A stretch of 64,000 nt of DNA. Source: JACNIZ01 sp964344765 (GTDB taxonomy: Bacteria; Planctomycetota; UBA1135). Location: the NCBI GenBank assembly GCA_964344765.1, contig CAYFOM010000008.1:1-64000 (forward strand). Direction: 5' to 3'. Both the position numbers and the translations under genes were made by a program. The stretch's first letter is position 1. Each line of letters starts with the position of its first letter. This document shows, piece by piece, positions 60,620 through 64,000 of the stretch. The notes below the pieces were generated by a model that was not told where the DNA came from, did no database searches, and saw only the letters and a list, made by a program, of their open reading frames with translations.

Positions 60620-61873
60620 TTAGTCGGCGGCGGCAAAACTGCCGATCAGTTCTTCGCCCAGCGGCAGATCCCGCAATGAGCGGCGCAACGCCGTCAGCGG
60701 TACTTGCACCGACTGGTTGGCGACGCGACGGCCGAGTTGCTCGACCAGGTTGCGGTCTTCGACCGGCAAGTGAGAAAGGTGGCACTTCAGCCAGCGGCCG
60801 ACTTCTTGCTCGGCGCGCGCTTCCACACCTTTGCGCAGTTCGTTGGCAACCGGCGCCAACGCTTTTTGGAACAGCTTCGAGCGGAAGGTCTGCAAGCCTT
60901 CGCGCATCAGCGGCCGAATTTGCCGCACCAGCAGTTCGATCTCGCGACGCGAAGCTTCGACGCGGTGGCCGAGCTCGATGACGTCGAGGTATTCAAAGCC
61001 GGCCAATTCACCGAAGGCCGGATCCAGGTTTTGCGGCACGCCGAGGTCGAGCAGCAAGCGCGATTGGGCGGACTCGCCGAAGTGCTGGAGGTCGGCCGGC
61101 TGGAGGATGAACTCGCGCACGCTGGCGGCCGAAACCATCGCGTCGAAATCGATCGGGGCGGCCTGATACTCCGCCAATGAAAGCGCGCGGCCGCCGTGCA
61201 GTTCGGCCAAGGCTTCGGCCGTTTCTTTGGTGCGGTTGACGAAGGTCAGCTCGGCACCGTGCCAACCCTTCAGGCGAGCGGCGGTCATGCGGATCATTTC
61301 GCCGGCACCGATCAGAACCACGTGCGTGTGCTCGCGGTCCTGGAAGGTCTGACGCAGCTCCAACGCGGCGACTTCGGCCACCGACGAAGGCAAGCGCGAA
61401 TAATCGACGTCTTTGCGCACCTTGCGCGACAGCTTCAACGCCGAATCGCCGAGCAGCCCCAGCTGCGGACCGCACTCACCCACCTCGCGGGCGTGAATCA
61501 AAGCACTGCGGAATTGGCCGACGATCTGCTCATCGCCAAAGACCACCGAATCCAAACCGCAAATCACCGAAAACAGGTGTTTGGCGACTGCTTCTCCGTT
61601 CAGGGCGTAACCGGCGGAGTGCACCATCTCGCGACCGGTTTCGCAATCGGGGAATAACAGCGCGCTAGCTTCCTTCAGCACTTCATCCGCCGGCTGTTGA
61701 GAGGAGCAACGCCAGTAAAGCTCCACTCGGTTGCAGGTCTGGAGAGTGATGAACTCATCCAATCCAAGGCGCTTGCCAAGGTTGCCTACGGCTTGGAAGG
61801 CTTCCGCAACCCGACCCATTTCTTCGGCGGAGGCGCGTCGATGACTGATTCCTATGAGGCCAAACTTTTCCAT
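60620..61873 (-). CDS. hemA: Glutamyl-tRNA reductase
   Basis: First step of C5 tetrapyrrole synthesis: reduces glutamyl-tRNA to glutamate-1-semialdehyde. The catalytic cysteine lies in LQTCNRVELYW (about residue 49). The Rossmann part has VVLIGAGEMIRMTAARL, and a C-terminal dimerisation helix is present. The ATG at 61873 is chosen over a GTG at 61891. It leads the hem run, and a Fur-like site lies 97 nt upstream. Confidence 0.96.
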   Translation of the reverse strand: MEKFGLIGISHRRASAEEMGRVAEAFQAVGNLGKRLGLDEFITLQTCNRVELYWRCSSQQPADEVLKEASALLFPDCETGREMVHSAGYALNGEAVAKHLFSVICGLDSVVFGDEQIVGQFRSALIHAREVGECGPQLGLLGDSALKLSRKVRKDVDYSRLPSSVAEVAALELRQTFQDREHTHVVLIGAGEMIRMTAARLKGWHGAELTFVNRTKETAEALAELHGGRALSLAEYQAAPIDFDAMVSAASVREFILQPADLQHFGESAQSRLLLDLGVPQNLDPAFGELAGFEYLDVIELGHRVEASRREIELLVRQIRPLMREGLQTFRSKLFQKALAPVANELRKGVEARAEQEVGRWLKCHLSHLPVEDRNLVEQLGRRVANQSVQVPLTALRRSLRDLPLGEELIGSFAAAD

Positions 61874-61969
61874 GGCAGCTGTCTTTGCCACAGAAATAAC
61901 GCCGAATCGTCATGCTTCGTCACAGTACCGTCATCATGCCCGACAAAACTTGCAAGAATCTTTAATCTT

Positions 61970-61988
61970 GCGATTCATTCTCATTAAC
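61970..61988 (-). promoter_or_regulatory. Fur-box-like operator upstream of hemA
   Basis: GTTAATGAGAATGAATCGC on the minus strand matches 13 of 19 positions of the Fur consensus GATAATGATAATCATTATC. It is in the 164-bp gap between tdh and hemA, 97 nt upstream of the hemA ATG. A Fur-family regulator (Fur or Irr) could tie heme synthesis to iron supply. No other clear site was found in this gap. Confidence 0.5.
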
Positions 61989-62037
61989 ATCGGCTAAATC
62001 AGGGTATTTAGGCTCGTGCGCCGAGCATAGAAATCGA

Positions 62038-63108
62038 CTATGCCTGCGGATCCATAACCACTTTGTGAGCTTCTCCGGCATCGAGCAGTCGAATGCCGTT
62101 TTCAAATTCACTGAGCGGAATTTGATGGGTCACAATGTGGTCCAAGTTCAGCCCTTGCTCGAGCATTTCCAGCATCAGATCCCAAGTGGCGAACATGCGG
62201 CGGCCGAGCACGCCTTCCATGCGCAAGCCTTTGAAAATCACGCGCTCGGTGAACGACTGCAAGGTCAGATCGCGGCAATTCGGAATGCCGAGCATGACCA
62301 TCTTGCCACCCGGATAAAGCGCATCGAGACCGACGTTAATCGCCGGCACCGCGCCACTCATTTCCAGCACTACATCGACGCCGCCACCGGTGAGGTCGCG
62401 CACGTTTTCGACGAAGTTGTTGTTGTCCATCGGGTTGAGGATGTGGATCGGTGTATCCGATTCCAATCCATCCGCCCAGTCGCGCGCTCTTTGCAGATGC
62501 CCAGGCGCAACTTCGGAGATGGTCAGACTGGCGGCGCCACGGAATTGCACCACTGCTGCTGCCAATGCACCGATCGCGCCGTTGCCGGAGATCATCACAT
62601 GGCGACCGGAAACTCCGTTGGCCGCTTGTACGGTGTGCACGGCGTTACCCAAAGCGTCGAGCAGCGCACCAATGTGAGTGGGCACTACGTCGGGGTCGAG
62701 GCGCACCAAATTGCTGGCCGGCACGACCACCGATTCGGCAAAGCAGCCCGGACGCTGCAAGCCGGCAATCAGCGTTTTTTCGCAGATGTGGAAGTTGCCA
62801 TGCATGCACGCCCGGCATTTACCGCAGACGATATGCATCTCGGCGGAAACATATTCACCCTCGTGCCAACCGCTGACGTCGGCGCCGATTTCTTCGATGT
62901 GACCGCAGAATTCATGGCCGATGGTGGTCGGCGGCTTGACCAGACTGCTGATCGAGTCGTCCCAGTGGTAAATGTGGCGGTCGGTACCACAGATTGCCGT
63001 CTGCGCCACTTTGACCCGAACTTCGCCGGGGCCGGGGCTGAGGACCGGCGCGTCATCCACGTAGGCAACCGCACCTGCCTCCGGTCGAACCATTTGGATC
63101 GCTCGCAT
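62038..63108 (-). CDS. tdh: L-threonine 3-dehydrogenase
   Basis: Zinc-dependent medium-chain dehydrogenase oxidising L-threonine to 2-amino-3-ketobutyrate. Visible are the catalytic-zinc cysteine in AICGTDRHIYHW, GHEFCGHIEEIG, the structural-zinc cysteines in CGKCRACMHGNFHIC and the NAD-binding VMISGNGAIGALAAA. The ATG at 63108 gives 356 residues (E. coli 341). It lies upstream of hemA on the same strand and is the metabolic partner of kbl at the far end of the hem run. Confidence 0.9.
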   Translation of the reverse strand: MRAIQMVRPEAGAVAYVDDAPVLSPGPGEVRVKVAQTAICGTDRHIYHWDDSISSLVKPPTTIGHEFCGHIEEIGADVSGWHEGEYVSAEMHIVCGKCRACMHGNFHICEKTLIAGLQRPGCFAESVVVPASNLVRLDPDVVPTHIGALLDALGNAVHTVQAANGVSGRHVMISGNGAIGALAAAVVQFRGAASLTISEVAPGHLQRARDWADGLESDTPIHILNPMDNNNFVENVRDLTGGGVDVVLEMSGAVPAINVGLDALYPGGKMVMLGIPNCRDLTLQSFTERVIFKGLRMEGVLGRRMFATWDLMLEMLEQGLNLDHIVTHQIPLSEFENGIRLLDAGEAHKVVMDPQA

Positions 63109-63127
63109 GGTGCCAATTTTAGGGGCG

Positions 63128-64000
63128 TCAGTCTTCGAAAGCACGGTCGTGGAACAGGGGCGTTGGAGTTGCGCCGATGGCAAGGGCCATGCCGATGGCG
63201 GCCCCACTGACCACCATCGAGCTGCCCCCCCACGAGATCATCGGCAGGGGCAATCCGGTAGTCGGCCAAGCACCGCTGGAAACACCAACATTGATGCACA
63301 AGTGAACGGCAAAATGCACGCCCACACCGGCCACTACCAGACGTGTGAACAGGTCACGATAGCGCATTGCGCGAACCAGCGCGACCACCGGAAGCGCCGC
63401 GTAAAGCAGCAAAAATCCGATAGAACCAATTAGGCCGAATTCCTCGGCAATTACAGGGAAGATAAAGTCGTTATGTCGCTCCGGCAGGCGGTCGAGGCGG
63501 TTTTCCGGCCCTTGTGCCCAGCCGAAGCCGTCGATGCCGCCGGATCCGATGGCCAACTTGGCGTGCCACAGGTGGAAACCGGCGTCGGCGATCTCTTCTT
63601 CGGTGAGTTGGTCTTGATTCCACCAGGTTTGGATGCGCTCGCGCTGGTATTCCTCGATGCTGAAGTAAGCGAACGGCGCCAGCAGGATCGGCAGGATCAG
63701 CAGCCAGCGCAAAGTCTTCCACGGCGTGCCGGCCAGCCAAGCCATCGCTAAGAAAAGCGGTGCGGTGGTCAGCGCAGTGCCGAGGTCGGGTTCGACCAGG
63801 ATTAAGGTGGCCGGAATGGCGACAATGAGTCCCGGCTTGACCAAGTCCATCAAGCTGCGTGGGCGCGGGTGATCGGCGAACCACTTGGCCAGAACCAACA
63901 GCAGCGCGATCTTCGCAAATTCACTCGGTTGTAATTTGAAGCTACCGCCGAGGCGTATCCAGCGGCGCGCGTGATTGGTGGCATCGCCGGCGACCAGGAC
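63128..64000 (-). CDS. rodA: RodA/FtsW-family peptidoglycan glycosyltransferase (partial)
   Basis: SEDS protein that polymerises peptidoglycan, here 3' part only; the gene runs off the window edge. Family motifs are RWIRLGGSFKLQPSEFAKIA near 63910-63970 (reading minus), ILVEPDLGTALTTAPLF, ISWGGSSMVVSGAAIGM and GLPLPMISWGG. At least five transmembrane segments are visible. HNDFIFPVIAEEFGLIGS matches RodA rather than FtsW, though the assignment is moderate. It ends 19 bp before tdh on the same strand. Confidence 0.9.
   Translation of the reverse strand, partial: VLVAGDATNHARRWIRLGGSFKLQPSEFAKIALLLVLAKWFADHPRPRSLMDLVKPGLIVAIPATLILVEPDLGTALTTAPLFLAMAWLAGTPWKTLRWLLILPILLAPFAYFSIEEYQRERIQTWWNQDQLTEEEIADAGFHLWHAKLAIGSGGIDGFGWAQGPENRLDRLPERHNDFIFPVIAEEFGLIGSIGFLLLYAALPVVALVRAMRYRDLFTRLVVAGVGVHFAVHLCINVGVSSGAWPTTGLPLPMISWGGSSMVVSGAAIGMALAIGATPTPLFHDRAFED

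Noticed and set aside
62065..63210. A 381-residue open frame antisense to tdh
   Set aside because: Tdh is clear on the opposite strand with its zinc motifs; the antisense translation has no recognisable domain.
1..64000. Insertion sequences, prophage, integrons or defence systems
   Set aside because: No transposase, integrase, phage or restriction-type protein was recognised and gene order is dense and housekeeping.

Overview
This 64 kb window (roughly 60% GC by eye) is a densely packed bacterial chromosome segment, mostly housekeeping and envelope genes, with no mobile element, CRISPR array or rRNA operon that I could see. It encodes Gram-negative envelope functions (KdsA for Kdo/LPS, many predicted lipoproteins, a secretin and GspK of type II secretion). 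It also carries exported gluzincin-like peptidases, an ECF sigma/FecR cassette, TPR proteins and a CdsA with a variant signature. Together these suggest a Planctomycetota or related PVC-type bacterium. That placement is inference from gene content, not from a marker gene. TGA is a normal stop codon throughout.

Layout. Positions 1-2.7 kb hold two related peptidase-like proteins, the first apparently catalytically dead and possibly interrupted by an in-frame TGA at 47-49. 2.8-6.0 kb is a tightly coupled thyA-folA-PHP lipoprotein-cutC run. 6-8.4 kb has an AI-2E/PerM-type membrane protein and a BNR/Ycf48-like lipoprotein. 8.4-10.7 kb is an exported protein/ECF sigma/FecR-like cassette. 11.3-15.0 kb has tRNA-Gln with its terminator, cinA, tatC and a membrane coiled-coil protein with a BRCT-like segment. 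15.2-18.5 kb has coaE, rho and a glycosyltransferase. 18.4-25.4 kb on the minus strand encodes an RmlD-like reductase, valS, a globin-coupled hybrid histidine kinase, a single-domain response regulator and a predicted lipoprotein dehydrogenase, with overlapping or 4-bp junctions. 25.4-27.3 kb has a lipid kinase and kdsA.

27.3-32.4 kb is a minus-strand operon purA-uppS-cdsA-phoH-ybeY followed by a FliA/WhiG-type sigma factor. 32.6-35.6 kb carries gspD-gspK. 35.6-39.2 kb carries rpsO, pnp (with an Arg/Gly-rich tail) and a small exported protein, with hairpins downstream of rpsO and pnp. 39.2-46.0 kb holds a lipoprotein, a 966-residue Ig-like exported protein and two TPR proteins. 46.0-48.9 kb is trkA-trkH for potassium uptake.

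48.9-61.9 kb is the centrepiece: hemA-hemC-hemD-hemB-hemL-hemE-hemN-hemH-hemY, a complete C5 route from glutamyl-tRNA to protoheme in one co-directional run, continuing into kbl and a nitronate monooxygenase-family gene. A good Fur-box-like sequence (13/19 to consensus) lies 97 nt upstream of hemA. tdh, the partner of kbl in threonine-to-glycine conversion, sits on the other side of the heme block. The window ends inside rodA (partial).

I found no single obviously new system. The strongest candidates for a second look are the threonine/heme/nitronate cluster with its Fur-like site, the globin-coupled kinase module, the lipoprotein-tagged dehydrogenase, and the disrupted or dead peptidase paralogue at the left edge.
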